From Myxocyprinus asiaticus (Eukaryota; Chordata; Actinopteri; Cypriniformes; Catostomidae), in the NCBI RefSeq assembly GCF_019703515.2, contig NC_059358.1, forward strand, positions 49,618,594 to 49,682,593: a DNA stretch of 64,000 nt. The letters run 5' to 3'. The position numbers and the translations under genes were made by a program. Under the pieces are notes generated by a model. The model worked only from the letters and a program-made list of their open reading frames with translations, searched no databases and was not told the DNA's origin. Positions 22,981 to 34,239 of this stretch are shown here, in pieces (positions within the stretch are counted from its first letter, which is position 1; each line of letters starts with the position of its first letter).

Positions 22981-23836
22981 TCAAGAGTTGAAAAGTCTGA
23001 TTGCTTGGGGGAAGAAGCTGTCATGGAGTCGGCTGTGCGGGTCCTGATGCTGATACCGCCTGTCTGATGATAGCAATGAGAGCAGCCCATGGCTCGGGTG
23101 GCTGGAGTCTCCGATGATCCTCCGAGCTTTATTCACACACCGCCTGGTATAGATGTCCTGGAGGGTGGGAAGCTCAACTCCGATGATGTGTCTGGCACCT
23201 CGCACCCCCCTTTGCAGGGCAATGATGCAGCCAGTCAGGATGCTCTCTACAGTGCTGGTGTAGAACCGTGTGAGGATGTGGTGGTTCATTCCAAACTTCC
23301 TCAGCCAGCTCAGGAAGAAGAAGTGCTGATGAGCCTTCTTCACAATGGCCTCAGTGTGGACGGACCATGTGAGTTCCTCTGTGATGTGGACACAGAGGAA
23401 CTTGAAGCTGCTGACTCTCTCCACCAGTGCTCCATTTATGGTGATGGGACTGTGTTCTCTGTCTTTTCTCCTGAAGTCCACCACAAGCTCCATTGTCTTG
23501 CTGACGTTGAGGAAGAGGTTGTGCTCCTGACACCAATGTGTCAGAGTGTGCTCCTCCTCTCTGTAGGCTGTTTCATCATTGTCAGTGATCAGACCTACCA
23601 CCGTCGTATCATCAGCAAACTTAATGATGGCATTGGAGCTGTGTGTTGCCACACAGTCATGTGTGTACAAGGAATTCAAGAGTGGGCTGAGAACACAGCC
23701 CTGCGGGGCTCCAGTCTTGAGGGTCAGTGATGAGATGTTGCTGCCCATTCTAACCACCTGGCGTCTGCATGACAGGAAGTCCAGGATCCAGCTGCACAGT
23801 GAGATGTTTAAGCCCAGAGCCCGGAGTTTCACATAA
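22981..23836 (-). pseudogene. LINE-alpha RT palm and thumb (copy 2)
   Basis: The frame is open from [19 protein letters not shown] to the C-terminal [12 protein letters not shown] near 22981. Motif A, which supplies one catalytic Asp (FVDYSSAF in copy 1), is deleted just upstream. Motifs B and C are intact. Confidence 0.85.
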
Positions 23837-23920
23837 AGCGTGCAGTGGAGCGGTTGTTGCAGTAAGCAAACTGCAATGGGTCCACTGAGGCAGGCAGCAC
23901 AGAGCAGATGTAATCTCTGA

Positions 23921-25000
23921 TTAGCCTCTCAAAGCATTTGCTGATGATGGGGTCAGCACAACAGGACACCAGTCATTTAAGCAAGTGATTTTGGATTGCT
24001 TTGGTACAGGCACAATGGTGGACATTTTGAAGCATGTGGGGACTACAGACAAGGAGAGGGAAAGTTTGAATTTGTCCGCTCTGACGATGCGGCCCAGAAT
24101 GCCGTCTGGACCCGTGGCTTTACGGATATTCACCCGTTGGAAGGATCGGGTTACATCCGTTACAGAGACGGAGAGTGAACTAACCTCTGTAGCTTCAGCC
24201 GTGAGAGCTCTCTCCACGAGGGTGGTGTTATTTCCCTCAAAACGAGTATAAAAAGTATTTAGCTCATCCAGGAGAGAGGCAGTGGTGTTCACGGTGGAGT
24301 TTTTATTCCCTTTGTAGCCCGTGATGATATTAATTCCCTGCCACATGCTTCTAGATTTGGTGGTGTTGAACTGTCCTTCAATCTTGTCCCTGTACTGGCG
24401 TTTTGCTGCTCTGATAGTTTTGCGGAGGGCATAACTGGCTTGTTTATGCTCCTCCGCATTCCCGGAATTAAAAGCGGAGGTCCGCGCATTAAGTGCCGCA
24501 TGGACATCGCTATTAAACCATGGTTTCTGGGGTAGATCCGTATTGTTTTGGTTGGAACAACATCCTCTACAACACTTTCTGATGAAACACGTTACGCTAT
24601 CAGCATAAACCGGACTGGAACATCTCCTAGTCCGCGTGATCAAAACAGTCTTGTAGCGTAGAATCTGATTGGTCCGACCAGCACTGGATCATTCTGAGGG
24701 TGGGTGCTTCCTGTTTCAGTTTCTGCCTGTAAGCGGGCAGAAGGAGAACGGAAGAGTGGTCTAATTTTCCAAACGGTGGGCGGGGGAGGGATTTGTAGCA
24801 ATGGTCCAAAACCCGGTCCCCTCGTGTGTTGAAACTGATATGTTGGTGGTATTTTGGTGCGATTGATTTGAAATTGGCTTTGTTAAAGTCCCCGGTCACA
24901 ATAAACGCGGCCTCAAGGTGCGCGGTTTCCTGCTCACTTATACTCCCATATAGTTCCTTGAGTGCCCGGGCTGTGTCGGCTTGTGGTAGGATGTACACAG
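23921..25000 (-). pseudogene. LINE-alpha endonuclease end and RT fingers (copy 2)
   Basis: The coding trace runs from ILPQADTARALKELYGSI (near 24998) through VTGDFN and the linker (NAEEHKQASYALRKTIRAAK) to the RT fingers and the [14 protein letters not shown] segment near 23990. The frame changes near 24640. The domain nicks DNA and begins cDNA synthesis in intact relatives. Here the first half of the endonuclease is gone. Confidence 0.82.
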
Positions 25001-25319
25001 CAGTCTTACTCTGATGAGAACACCGGCTCTATTTCCCCTTTTCCTTCAGCGTTTCCGCGGCTGGGCAGCCTAGACAAAGGGCTCCGTTGGCGTGTTTGTA
25101 AACAGTGGGTCAGCATTGAGGAATTGGAAGTCCGATTTTTGGTGTGCAATTGCAGAACCAATGTCCAAAAGTGTTTGTCTATCGTATACAATAAGGCAGA
25201 CAACATCCAAGACAAAAAACATAAGAACTGTAAACAAAACAAACAAAAAACTGCAATGTTGTGTCGGAGCTCGCAACGCAGCAGCCATTCTTGGCGCCAT
25301 CTTGAGTTCCTCAAGTCAT

Positions 25320-25755
25320 TAATCCTATAGTTCATACAAAATAGTTGTTTAAACACAAGCACTGAACACTTACTTAGTTTACTATTTTTAAACCATGACT
25401 TGCACGACACACAAATAACTAATATTGGCATTATATTCATGCTGTTTAGCCAGAGGAGAACTGGCCCCCTCAGTGAGCCTGGTTTCTCCCAAGATTATTT
25501 TTCTCCATTAACCAACATCTTATGGAGTTTTGTGTTCCTTGCCACAGTTGCCTTCGGCTTGCTCACTGAGGTTCTAAATAAAATTATTTATTTATTTATT
25601 TATTTTTATGCACAATTTACAATCACATTTAATCAAACTACACAATGATGACTCTATAGATATTACTGTTTCATTTTCTGTGAATGCATGATTTTCTGTA
25701 AAGCTTCTTTGAAATGATATGTGTTGTGAAAAGCGCTATATAAATAAAAATGACT
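25320..25755 (+). mobile_element. 3' end of a LINE-X-type CR1/L2 element
   Basis: A 3' UTR fragment contains CCTGGTTTCTCCCAAG, TGCCTTCGGCTTGCTCAC and the end GCGCTATATAAATAAAAATG. I recognise these as the 3' end of an abundant fish LINE. Part of the same tail lies next to LINE-alpha copy 3 at 56.14-56.24 kb. No coding sequence remains. Confidence 0.7.
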
Positions 25756-26270
25756 TGACTTTACAGTGATGTACTGGTGGGTGTGTGTACTCATCGGCCA
25801 CACATCAGACTCGCCAGCGTACGGAGATGAACTGTGGATAAAATATCTTTAAATGTCAATTAAATGTCGATAAAATTAATCTTTAAAAGTTCAATTTGGC
25901 AATATTTGTGCTGTCTTCAGAACTTTGTGCTGTCTTCAGACCTGTATGAACTTTTCCTGGGACTTGGGGTGAATCAAAAGCAATTTTTGATATTTTTCTA
26001 TATATCGGTTTTCGGGTGTTTTTCCATTCACCACCATTGTTTCCTCCCGCTGATGGTCATAAATATGGCGGCTGAAGGGAAAAGTGACGTCACTGAAACA
26101 GGTCAATACAGGACACTGACTTCAGCATTTTGAATCTCTGAACAAGTCCGTTGTTTCTGTGAAATTTAAAACATGCATGACACACTGGAACATTCACCTT
26201 GTAAATATAATTTTGATTTTAACATTTATTTTAATTAACAATGCAGGCAAAGGTAAGTCTATCCATATTG
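25756..26270. other. No recognised feature
   Basis: The longest open stretch (25864-26133) has no recognisable domain, and its composition is that of the surrounding AT-rich DNA. Confidence 0.5.
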
Positions 26271-26274
26271 TCCA

Positions 26275-26790
26275 AACTTTGAAATGAAAATTCTTTCATA
26301 ATTTACTCACCCTCAAGTTGTTCCAAACCCGTATGACTTTCTTTCTACTGTGGAACAAAAAAGGATTTTAATAAGGCATTATTCACAAGAGAAGTTGTCT
26401 GCACACTGAGTAAGAAACAGACTAGAAAAAGTCTACAGTAACAATAATAAAAAAAAATTATGTTAGACTTGCTTATTGAAAAATTGCAAAGTGTAAGTTA
26501 GAAACAGACAAGAGAACACGTTTCAGCCCATAGCTTTCTTCAGTGTGGAGAACTTTGCATTTTTTCACTAAGCAAATCTAACATAAAAACAAAAGGCATT
26601 TTTGATAGACTTTTTCTTGTCTGTTTTCAATCAGTGTGCGGACAACTTCTCTTGTGGGTTTTGAATGTTTTATTTATTTATTTATTTGTCTCTACACACC
26701 TGAAGTTATACAAGTCTTGTTTGAGTGCAACAATTCCTTCTACTCTCTCGATAAGGCATTATTAAAATCTTTTGATTTGTCAATTAAATG
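26275..26790. mobile_element. hAT-like repeat remnant carrying a 367-bp insert
   Basis: A common fish repeat with TTTACTCACCCTCAAG and CCGTATGACTTTCTTTC runs to 26383. An insert at 26384-26750 is bordered by the 13-bp direct repeat ATAAGGCATTATT (26371-26383 and 26751-26763). The insert's first 270 bases are an imperfect palindrome with arms of about 110 bp (CAAGAGAAGTTGTCTGCACA against its complement near 26640). A (TTTA)n run and a tail follow. The long target duplication suggests insertion by a LINE-type mechanism. Confidence 0.7.
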
Positions 26791-27122
26791 AACAAAACTT
26801 ACAATGCCAAGACAAACAGTCTAATAAAATAAAATAGTTTTTTGCATATTTGAAATGTATCACAGTGGTAAATGCAATTATTAAAGGAATATTTAATCAG
26901 TGTTTAATATTTTGTATATAAGTATTTTAATGTAGATGTTAGAAATGTTCCACCCTGCCTGAAACGGAAAGTATGGTTGGTTAGCAAATATCCCATCTCG
27001 GCTGAAACTAATGTACTGAATAGTTTCTCAGCTGAGTGGGACTGTCTAGCTTGCCTGTGCCTTCAGTTCAACTCTCCTGTCTCCTGCTGCTCTGTACACG
27101 TTTAGAGAGGATCTCTGTACAC

Positions 27123-27146
27123 TTAAAAAAAAAAAAAAAAAAAAAA
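27123..27146. repeat. Poly(A) tract
   Basis: About 24 A residues, possibly the tail of an unrecognised retroposed sequence or a simple homopolymer. Confidence 0.8.
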
Positions 27147-28130
27147 GAAATTCGCAATTCACTCATTGGTGCTGCGGCATCGCATCAGTAGATTGAAAAG
27201 TTACTGTCAAAAGCCTACTCATTGTTCTGGCATGCACAAAATCCTTAGAAATATAGGTGGGCATACAGCATATGCGCTAGACTACACCAATGGTTGTTAC
27301 TGAATTTTGAATTTAATGAAAATTCATGTATGTATGATCATTATCCTTCTTTGTTTTCATGATCGGTCATTGCTGTAACTTGAGTTCTGAGGTACTCATG
27401 CCCATTCCGACTACATATTTGGATTTACAATTATATTGTCAGGATTTACTGTGTAACTATTTATTTTTATTTATAACTGTATATTCATGTTTATAACTAT
27501 ATATTCAAAATGTATAAATATATACTCAGAATATGTATAAATATTTCCTGTTTGGCCCCTTATCAAGATAACCCTTAAGTATCTTCTGCTCAAAAACCAT
27601 TCATCGAAGTCAATGCTGAGATGCTGCCTGAGGCTTAACAGACATGTATGTGAATTTGACTTATGTGCAAAACAACGGACAGGAAGTGATTTACTCGTGC
27701 ATGTCAGACTGCTGCACTTCACTGCAGAAAATACAGCCTTTCATTCTGTCTCTCTTTTACCTCACATCTCACAGGAACAAAGCATAGGCCTCATACAGCA
27801 CACACCTAAACAAGCACTAAAACATTATACAACCATACACTACTATCAGTTAAAACAGTCATATGTTTATATGCGCAGTTATAATCAAGCCTGTAAAGTG
27901 GGTTTTTGCCCAGTCGAGCAACAGACTTCATCTATCTGTCAAAGTTTAACAAGACATCCCTTTTACAAATGGGGTGGAAAAAGTGTCTTGATTAAACTAC
28001 AATCTTCATTTTTGTAATATAATTCAAACTGTAATGGGAGAAATATACAGTCTGAATTTGAAAAACAGTACGTGTGTGTGTGTGTGTGTGTGTGTGTATG
28101 TCTTTCCTCTGAAGCTTCTGGCGGTGGTTT
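27147..28130. other. No recognised gene; (TG)n at 28070-28098
   Basis: An open stretch of 134 codons at 27613-28017 shows no domain, no signal peptide and no good codon pattern. The (TG)n tract is a simple microsatellite. Confidence 0.5.
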
Positions 28131-28160
28131 CCTGCTCTTTCATCTCTTTCTCTGTTCCTG

Positions 28161-29073
28161 ATGGCACGCTGCATGAGTGTTTGTAGCTCGCTAGCCTGCT
28201 TAGCATTGCTTATTCTTATTCTTATACATTCATCATTTTATCCTTTGCCATTTTACCGCGTGCTTCGGGTTTTTCCGCTTTTCTACTGTTTCATCTGTGT
28301 GTATTTTACCACGTGCACCCGTTTCTCTGTTTTTTTCTTTTTCTTTTTTCGCTTTTTTCCACTTGTCTACTTCTTGCATCTCGACTGCGTGCATTCTTTT
28401 CTCCACTGTGTTTTACACGGATTATTGCATCAATCTCAAACATCTGCTGATTAGGATGTAAGGAATTAGTCAAGCTGACAGAGAAGATTAATGAGTTACT
28501 CGCTCAGCAAAGCGACACCACTCTCCCATTTCTGTTAGGGTGTCCAATCGATTCTACCCACTCAGTGATGCACCCACTGAGAATCATGTTGAAAGAGCCC
28601 TAATAATTGGTGATTCTATTGTAAGGAACGTGGAAATGGAGACTCCAGCCACTATTGTTAAATGCATTTTGGGTGCCAGAGTGTCTGACATCAAATTTAC
28701 AAGTGCTTGCTAATGCTTAACTTAAATTTTCTAAAATTGTTATTCATATTGGCACTAACGATGTTTGGCTTCGCCAGCCGGAGATCACTAGAGATAATGT
28801 TAAAGAGGTGTGTGAACTTCCAAAAATGATGTCAGACACTGTAATATGCTCTGGCCACTCCCTGCTTGTCATGGTGATGAGGTTTATAGTAGATTAGTGT
28901 CACTGAATAGCTGGATGTCTGAGTGGTGTCTGGAGAACAGCATAGGATTTATAGACAACTGGAAGAGTTTTTGGGGTAGACCTGACCTGCTAAAGAGAGG
29001 CGGACTTCATTCCTCCAGGGAAGGTGCCGTTATCTTCTCTAGTAATTTGGCTCATAGTCTTAATAATGATACT
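28161..29073 (+). pseudogene. LINE-X ORF1, SGNH esterase-like domain
   Basis: ORF1 of a CR1/L2-type LINE encodes a GDSL/SGNH hydrolase-like domain, thought to act on lipids or RNA-protein particles in these elements. ATG 28161 opens a hydrophobic N-terminus. After several stops the esterase blocks are readable: VERALIIGDSIVRNVE (block I, near 28590), IVIHIGTNDV (block III, near 28740) and SFWGRPDLLKRGGLHSSREG (block V, near 28970). In related fish elements block V reads D-G-L-H, and here the Asp is Gly, removing a catalytic residue. The segment is broken by at least three frame changes or stops. Confidence 0.78.
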
Positions 29074-29340
29074 TAACTAACTGGGGCCCAGGTCAGGAAG
29101 CAGACAAACTGGTTAATCCAAACGTCTGCTAGCTGCCTTGAGATGTCACACAGGTCACATAAACTACAACACATAGAGACTGAATCACTAAGATATCACA
29201 TAGAGACTGTGTCTGTTTCCCGAACTACCAAACACAGAACTCTCACTAAATCATTTAGAAAAACAATTAAGGTCAAACTCGAAAAACAATAATAAAAAAA
29301 TAAAGAAAAATTTAAATAAACATCATATAAAGGTAGGGCT

Positions 29341-30421
29341 ACAAAACATTAGATCTCTTTCTACCAAAGCACTAATTGTAAATGAAATTATTACAGTTCA
29401 TAATTTGGATGCGCTCTGTTTGACTGAAACCTGGCTTAAACCAGATGAATATATTAGTTTAAATTAATCTACTCCCCCAGGTTATTGTTTTAAACATGAG
29501 CATCGTCGGAAAGGTCGAGGAGGAGGTGTTGTTACAATTCACAGTGAAATATTTGGTATTACTCAGAGGACAGGATATAAGTTTATGTCTTTTGAACTAA
29601 TAATGCTTAATATGACACCTTGTCGTCTTTTGCCCTTGCTACAGTATATAGATCACCCGGGCCTTACTCTGGTTTCCTTGGTCAATTTGCACATGTTCTA
29701 TCAGATCTAGCAGTTAATGTAGATAGAGATTTAATTGTTGGTGACTTCAACATTCACATAGATAATGAAAATTACACATTGGGATTAGCATTAATCAATA
29801 TTCTCAACTCTCTTGGAGTCAGACAAAATGTGACAGGACCAACTCATCGCCAAAATCATACGCTAGATTTAATTCTGTCATATGGAGTTGAAGTTGATAC
29901 TATAGAAATTCTACCGCAGAGCGATGACATCTCAGATCATTACCTCGTCTCTTGTTTGTTGCGTTCAGCTAATGTCACTCAATCTACACCACGCTATCAT
30001 TCAGGTAGAACTATTCTTTCGACCACTAAAGATAGCTTCACTAATAATCTTCCAGAAATGTCTCACATACTCAGTAAGCTAAAAAGTATAGAACTTGATG
30101 TAATAACAGAACGTATAAATACAGTCTTCTCTAGCACTCTTGATAGTGTCGCCCCCCTTCAATTAAAGAAAATTGAAGAAAAAAGCCTTGCACCATGGTA
30201 CAATGATCACACTCATGCTCTCAAGAAAACAGCTCAGAAAATGGAGTGCAAGTGGAAGAATACAAAATTAGAGTTATTTCGCAGTGCATGGAAGGATAGT
30301 GTCTATAGCTACAGACAGGCACTAAAAGCTGCCAGGTCAGCATATTTTAGCAAATTCATAGAAAATAACCACAACAATCCTAGTTATTTATTCAGTACTT
30401 TGGCTAAATTGGTTAGGAATG
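29341..30421 (+). pseudogene. LINE-X ORF2 endonuclease domain
   Basis: AP-endonuclease motifs occur in order: LQNIRSLSTK, LCLTETWLKP, GRGGGVV, ATVYRSPGPYSG, IVGDFNIH and SDDISDHYLVS. A linker rich in Lys and Ser follows (LKAARSAYFSKFIENN) and ends at FSTLAKLVRN, where Tx1-L1 copy D begins. A stop at about 29467 and a frameshift near 29615 disable it. The matching reverse transcriptase half lies at 54061 in the same orientation. Confidence 0.85.
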
Positions 30422-30589
30422 GAGGCGCTCGCAAGCAGGCGATGGAGTAGGTTGTGGTTTTGACATGCTCTGCTGAAATTCGGTTTAAAAGTATTATTTA
30501 GGCACCCTATTCCCACAAAAGGTTAAGAATTATTGTTTTAAGTTTGTTTCTTTCAAATTTAATTCCGATATTTGTGCGCCAGTGGCCAA

Positions 30590-30884
30590 TAATTTGCGAA
30601 AGTATAAATTCACGGGAGGAACTGCTACTACTGGGCCTAAAGCCACGAGCTTGAGTGCTTCGCCTACCAGGAGTGATGCCCCCCCCCCCTTCCCCAAGCT
30701 AGACAAACAAATCGAGGCAGCGGACTTGAAAGTCTAAATTCTTGCTTCGCTGAAAGAGGATATCGTTGCTCTGCTTCGGTCGGAGCTTAAGACTGTGTTA
30801 GCTGAGGAATTCGAGGTGGTTAAATCTGAACTGCATGCAGTTAAAACAGAACTGGTGAATAACACTGCAGCAATCCGCTCCAAT
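30590..30884 (+). pseudogene. Copy D ORF1, N-terminal coiled-coil part
   Basis: The frame reads LRKYKFTGGTATTGPKATS, then after one stop ILASLKEDIVALLRSELK, EEFEVVKSELHAVKTELV and NNTAAIRSNME. The expected start ATG has become TTG. The heptad pattern fits an ORF1 coiled coil. It is cut at ATGGAG by the A1 repeat and continues at 37773. Confidence 0.78.
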
Positions 30885-31005
30885 ATGGAGTTAATTAACA
30901 GAGGTTTGGGAGGAGCATGTTAATTTTAATCTGACAAATCACAGCCCACGAGCAGGAGTATATAAGCTGCTGCTTACCTGCTTCCTGTGACAACTCTCCT
31001 GACAT
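30885..31005 (+). repeat. A1 terminal direct repeat
   Basis: It starts ATGGAGTTAATTAACAGAGG and ends CTCTCCTGACAT. It contains TATATAAG (30959-30966), a likely TATA box about 40 bases before its end, so it may hold the element's promoter. A2 at 35673-35793 differs at only a few positions. Confidence 0.82.
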
Positions 31006-32900
31006 GAGAGTCTTTCCGACACTCAGCCCCAACCATTTTCCCACGAACAGACCCAGGCAGACGGATCATCAGATGCAACTTCCCTGCAAAGCATTCAGCT
31101 CCATCAGAACAGCTCTTCCATCCAAACAGTCTCGTTATTCAACAGAAGCTGCCACAGCAGCTCTTTGTTTTTTTAACAGTATTAACAGCTACCATGTTAA
31201 GTGTTTTTTATATATTCTTTTTTTATCCTGTCTGTGTTTCTATGCTCCATTCGATGAAGCAGTTTATAGCGCGAAGTTGGCTGCTCCTGCACTTTAAAAA
31301 AGAAAAGTGAAACAGCTCTCTACGACTGCTCATATGTTCTCTAATCTAAACTTTCCACCCAGAAAGCAGTGCTTCCGGCTTTATGCCATTAGAATTCAAT
31401 TTTATTTGAAAGCAAAAGAAACAAAGATTAACTATTCAATCCAATCAATATTTCAACCCCCCGCATTTTTAATCAGGTTCTGCCGCACAGGTGATGCCTG
31501 TCAGCCTCATTATCTTGCCACAGCTTGTTTAGGGGGCGTGTTTTATTCAGTGATTGATTCTCATCTTCTAACATGAATATCACGATTGTTTCTCCCTCCA
31601 AAGTGCCCTTCAGAGCGTGATTTATTTCATTCTGAACACAGGGGCATCATGCAACACAGAACTCCCTTCAATCGACAGATAATCTAATGACAAATTATTT
31701 TCAGACCAACGCAGACATTTTAACGCAAGCTCGCTGCCGTGCAGCACTGGCTCTGACCATTCCACAGCACACTGCTGTTATACATGGCCTCTGTCCGAAC
31801 AGACACTAGCCGAATTCGGCTCTGCAAGAGGCGGATCATGCGCCGCATCCCAACTCATTCATAAACATCCCGCATTGCGTCTCGCTTGCTCTCAGCATTA
31901 TTGACATATTGATGTATATTGTACAGCAGGGGGCAGTCATACTCCTAAAGAGCGAATGACCATAACTGTATCCTTCAGTAATGATTGCAAGTCCATTTCT
32001 CCTGCATATCTGCATGCAGTACAGAGCCAAAGATCTTATTTCACAGTTCATTTTATGCTGTTTTTACATTGTTTATTAAGATGTACTGTATTTCCCAGCA
32101 CATATCTCCTGCATTTCTGTATGCAGTGCAGAGCTGCAACTCAATGCATTCCTAGATAATTCACACTATTGCTATGCGATGCATTTCCTATGAAGTATAT
32201 TGTACTACAGGTGACAGTTATACTCCTAAAGAGTGAATGGCCTAAAGTGAATCCTTCTATGATGATTGCAAGTCCATGCATATCTGTATGCAGTACAGAG
32301 CCAAAGCTCTTATTTCTCAGATCATTTTATGCTATTTTTTCACATTGTTTATGAAGATGTACTGTCTTCCCTAGCACATTTTTTCTAAAGTTTCATCTAA
32401 ATATGATTATTTGCTTTTCTACAGCAATGCCTGAAATTGTGCCTTCCGCAGGATCTCACCAATATTACTTCCAGCAGGTCTCTGCGAGAGCCTATTTAAA
32501 TTCCTGTCACCGGATTGTATGCAGGTTTACCTCTCACTATCTAGGTGTCTTTCCAAGACTTCACCATTACCTGCCGAGCAGCCAAATATGGCAACCATTT
32601 TAGTTAAGAAAGCACAACTGTGGTGCTTCTGCCTTCGGCTCAAAACATCTCTAAGCAGCGCAAATGTGCTGTACAGGTGCCACAACTGCGGTGTCCTTTG
32701 GACCATGCGACAAACTTCCACCACACCGCAAAGCAGCGCAAATGTGTTTTTTCTAGGTGCCGCAACTGCGGAACCTTTCAGGCCCTGCCACTAAATCTCC
32801 CACAACACCACAATCATGTTTCCTGTTTTCTCTTATGTTTCCTCTTATTTTTCCACAGCTCATAAATATATACCCATCAAACCGCTATTCAGCAAGGTTC
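31006..32900 (+). other. Interior of the split-direct-repeat element, non-coding with duplications
   Basis: No long ORF is present. A roughly 290-bp period repeats GATTGCAAGTCCAT and ATGCAGTACAGAGCCAAAG at 31980-32060 and 32265-32345. Near 32650-32790 a block encoding RCHNCGV and then RCRNCGT repeats about 90 bp apart. In one frame this gives CxxC pairs followed by His and Cys, which might be a relic of a zinc-binding gag. A related block lies at 63385-63475. Confidence 0.5.
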
Positions 32901-32914
32901 TTTACTCTGCGCCA

Positions 32915-34230
32915 CCCACCATTCGAATGCAGTGTGGGCCCTCCCGTTCAAACGCTATGCAAACTTTCCCATCGAATTGCAGTGTGGGCTCTCCCGTTCG
33001 AATGCAGTGTGAACCTCAGCGCATTGGTCGCAGGCTCTCCCGTTCGAATCGCAGTGTGGGCCCTCCTGTTTGACCGCAATGCAGGCTCTCCCGTTCAAAT
33101 CACAAGGTGGGCTCTCCCATCCGAAATGCAGTATGAGCTCTCCTGTTCGAGTGTAGTGGTAGTGCAGTAATCTCAAGAGCCTTTTAGCTTTTCCCGTTAA
33201 CCGTGGCATTGGCATTTAATTTTGCTCATGGTCTAAATGAGCCTGACACCTAATAAGGTGTGCCTAAATGTGATAAACTATATGTGCACTATTTGATACT
33301 ACAGCCACAGTGCCCCACCACATAATGTGCTGCAGCGCCCGCCCATTTTGATACTGCCACAGTGCCCTGCCATGACAAACGTAATAAAGTTGTATTCTTA
33401 ACTAAACTTTCGCTTTCCTCAAAGCTGCATATAAATGTAATTTACACGTTTTCCATAACTAACCTTTTGTTTCCCTTACAGACGTATATAAAGGTACATA
33501 TTCCTAACTAATATTTGCTCTCCCTACATTTAAGTACAAACTAACCTTTGCTTCCCTTACAGGTGTTGATGATTCTAATGAAGTCTTTTGTGCCCTACTT
33601 AATACCGCAGCAACAGTGCCCCACCATGACAAATGTAATAAAGTTGTATTCTTAACTACATTTTTGCTTTCCTCAAAGCTGCATATGACTAACCTTTTGC
33701 TTCCCTTACAGATGTATATAAAAGGTAATAAATGTACGTATTCCTAACTAACCATTTGCTCCACTACAGATAAGTACAAACTAACGTTTGCTTCCATTAC
33801 ATGTGTTAATAAATCTAATGAAGTCTACTCGATACCACAGCAACAGCACCCCACCCATACCAATTGTGTGTACACAGTTGTTAATATTTTCTACACAGGC
33901 GCTTTCAATGTCTAAGTTCCATATTTTCATAGAAGTGCATCTACAGCAATGGAAACACAGCAGCACTCCCACAGGAGCTCCTTCACTATGCCCCCAAATA
34001 CTCAATCAACTGCCTCCGCAGTGCTTTAAACTCCACTCCCACAGAAGGCCCACTTTACTCTTCTGCCGCAGCAGCTTTTTTACCATGCTTCCGCCAAAGC
34101 CTTTTTCTTCGCTTCTCAGCAGCTGCAGCTAGCATCACAGAAGATAGCGGTCACCACCTCTTCTCAAAGCACCATATTTCCCTATCTATGGGTAGTCTAG
34201 TGAGTGAGGCTACCCCCGCAAACAAGCCCC
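32915..34230 (+). repeat. Degenerate repeats within the element interior
   Basis: Units around CTCCCGTTCGAAT and GCAGTGTG recur irregularly from 32920 to 33150. From 33380 to 33830 a roughly 250-bp unit with TTTGCTTCCCTTACAG and GTATATAAAAGGTA occurs about twice. No gene is seen. Confidence 0.65.
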
Positions 34231-34239
34231 GTTCCTCTC

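Larger units (their letters stand above)
22523..25312 (-). mobile_element. LINE-alpha copy 2
   Basis: This minus-strand copy begins GGAACTCAAGATGGCGCC near 25312 and ends with the ATTTG-type tail near 22523. The protein starts at about 25300 with the same hydrophobic N-terminus as copy 1. Compared with copy 1 it has lost about 390 bases of endonuclease (junction near 25005) and the reverse transcriptase motif A region (junction near 23836). It retains the fingers segment (KATGPDGILGR near 24120) that copy 1 lacks. Motifs B ([12 protein letters not shown]) and C (FADDTT) are present at about 23700 and 23620. It is inactive. Confidence 0.88.

Noticed and set aside
27613..28017. 134-codon open frame
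   Set aside because: No recognisable motif or supporting signals. It is consistent with chance.
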